Below, piece by piece: positions 7,276-7,540 of a DNA stretch of 7,540 bases; the stretch's first letter is position 1, and every line of letters starts with the position of its first letter. A program made the translations under genes and the position numbers. Source of the stretch: an uncultured Lachnospiraceae bacterium (lineage in GTDB: Bacteria; Bacillota; Clostridia; Lachnospirales; Lachnospiraceae); NCBI GenBank assembly GCA_900313435.1, contig OMRF01000033.1, positions 1 through 7,540 on the forward strand, given 5' to 3'. A model generated the notes under the pieces. It made no database searches. It had not been told where the DNA came from and saw nothing but the letters and a program-made list of their open reading frames with translations.

Positions 7276-7281
7276 GAAAAA

Positions 7282-7297
7282 ATACAAGATGTTGTGG
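7282..7297 (-). promoter_or_regulatory. Candidate NrdR box, promoter-proximal
   Basis: Minus-strand CCACAACATCTTGTAT matches the published NrdR consensus acaCwAtATaTwGtgt, as I remember it, at 12 of 16 positions and keeps the symmetric ACAA/TTGT flanks. It ends about 7 bp upstream of the -35. A competing reading is the inverted repeat AGATGT-N6-ACATCT (7287-7304), which overlaps it. NrdR is the ATP/dATP-sensing repressor of ribonucleotide reductase genes in most bacteria. Confidence 0.4.
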
Positions 7298-7313
7298 GAC
7301 ATCTGAAAAGGAT

Positions 7314-7329
7314 AGCATATATATGGTGG
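7314..7329 (-). promoter_or_regulatory. Candidate NrdR box, promoter-distal
   Basis: Minus-strand CCACCATATATATGCT matches the NrdR consensus at 11 of 16 positions. The left half and centre fit well (CAC-N-ATATAT) and the right half is poor. It starts exactly 32 bp from the proximal candidate, the near-integral helical spacing expected of tandem NrdR boxes, and this spacing is the main reason to take it seriously. Confidence 0.35.
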
Positions 7330-7341
7330 CAATTATGACAT

Positions 7342-7365
7342 AAAAAAAACCTTTGAAAAAAGGTT
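7342..7365 (-). terminator. Small intrinsic terminator, probably of the tRNA-Leu transcript
   Basis: On the minus strand, AACCTTT (7359-7365) and AAAGGTT (7348-7354) form a 7-bp stem with a 4-nt loop, followed by six more T (7342-7347) that continue the TT of the stem. It lies about 90 nt beyond the tRNA 3' end and upstream of the nrdD control region. The stem has only two G-C pairs, so it is weaker than the nrdD terminator. Between it and the tRNA (7366-7453) I see only T-rich sequence on the minus strand and no gene. Confidence 0.55.
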
Positions 7366-7453
7366 GTAAGTGGTGGTTTTTTGTAAAATACAGGGGATTA
7401 TTTTGTCTTCAAGTGGCAAAATTTTTCAGTAAAAAGGGAGAAAAAATAGAAAA

Positions 7454-7537
7454 TGCCGGCGACCGGGGTCGAACCGGTACGATGTTGCCACCACGGGATT
7501 TTAAGTCCCGCGCGTCTGCCAATTCCGCCACGCCGGC
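7454..7537 (-). tRNA. tRNA-Leu (anticodon UAA)
   Basis: The 84-nt gene folds as a class II tRNA. The acceptor arms GCCGGCG (7531-7537) and CGCCGGC (7455-7461) pair over 7 bp, with discriminator A at 7454. The anticodon arm is CGGGA-CTTAAAA-TCCCG, which places TAA at positions 34-36 and reads the Leu codon UUA. A long variable arm (GGTG-GCAA-CATC) marks Leu/Ser-type tRNAs, and the T arm is ACCGG-TTCGACC-CCGGT. The discriminator A suits Leu. CCA is not encoded: the bases after it are TTT, so a nucleotidyltransferase must add it. Only three bases of the window lie upstream, so its promoter and any neighbouring tRNA genes are out of view. Confidence 0.96.
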
Positions 7538-7540
7538 ATC

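Noticed and set aside
7287..7304. AGATGT-N6-ACATCT inverted repeat as a terminator
   Set aside because: The stem is only 6 bp and AT-rich, and on the minus strand the following T run is interrupted by TGTA. The site is better read as part of the candidate NrdR box or as chance; the hairpin at 7342-7365 is the more credible terminator.
7344..7382. Alternative long pairing AAAAAACC (7344-7351) with GGTTTTTT (7375-7382), suggesting a riboswitch-like switch
   Set aside because: The pairing is mostly A-T homopolymer, lies upstream of the proposed nrdD promoter, and no conserved riboswitch core is visible.
7324..7494. TGGTGGCAA at 7324-7332, inverted copy of part of the tRNA-Leu variable arm (7486-7494)
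   Set aside because: A 9-bp match is expected by chance at this scale. No longer flanking similarity supports an att site or tRNA fragment, and there is no integrase or other mobile gene in the window.

Overview
The window is a compact stretch of bacterial chromosome with every recognisable gene on the minus strand. It suggests an anaerobic, low-to-mid GC Firmicute of the Clostridia, most like Lachnospiraceae. The reasons are the NAD-linked two-subunit dihydroorotate dehydrogenase (PyrK + PyrD type 1B), the long type 2 OMP decarboxylase, a PyrE whose sequence resembles clostridial forms, a class III (oxygen-sensitive glycyl radical) ribonucleotide reductase, and a tRNA gene without encoded CCA. 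The family assignment is inference from remembered sequence types, not a search.

Reading in the direction of transcription (right to left), the window opens with a tRNA-Leu(UAA) at 7454-7537, followed by a T-rich spacer and a small intrinsic terminator (7342-7365). Next comes a regulatory region of about 170 bases. It holds two degenerate 16-bp sites resembling tandem NrdR boxes 32 bp apart, a plausible sigma-A promoter (7247-7275) and an 8-bp inverted repeat that covers the -10. This region drives nrdD (4753-7170), an anaerobic ribonucleoside-triphosphate reductase that carries an extra C-terminal redoxin-like domain with a CPNC motif. nrdD ends in a strong GC-rich terminator (4697-4734).

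Immediately after that terminator, an extended -10 promoter (about 4666-4694) starts a tightly packed pyrimidine operon in the order pyrC-pyrF-pyrK-pyrD-pyrE. Gene junctions are 15 nt, 3 nt, a 4-nt overlap and 1 nt. The last gene, pyrE, runs off the left edge and lacks probably only a few C-terminal residues. Together the five genes take carbamoyl-aspartate to UMP: PyrC closes the ring, PyrD/PyrK oxidise dihydroorotate, PyrE adds the ribose phosphate and PyrF decarboxylates OMP. The first two steps (carAB, pyrB) are not in the window.

This is mostly ordinary core metabolism. The points worth a second look are the redoxin fused to NrdD, the candidate NrdR operator pair, and the absence of both a neighbouring nrdG activase and a PyrR-type leader. 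I saw no mobile elements, CRISPR arrays or undescribed multi-gene system.
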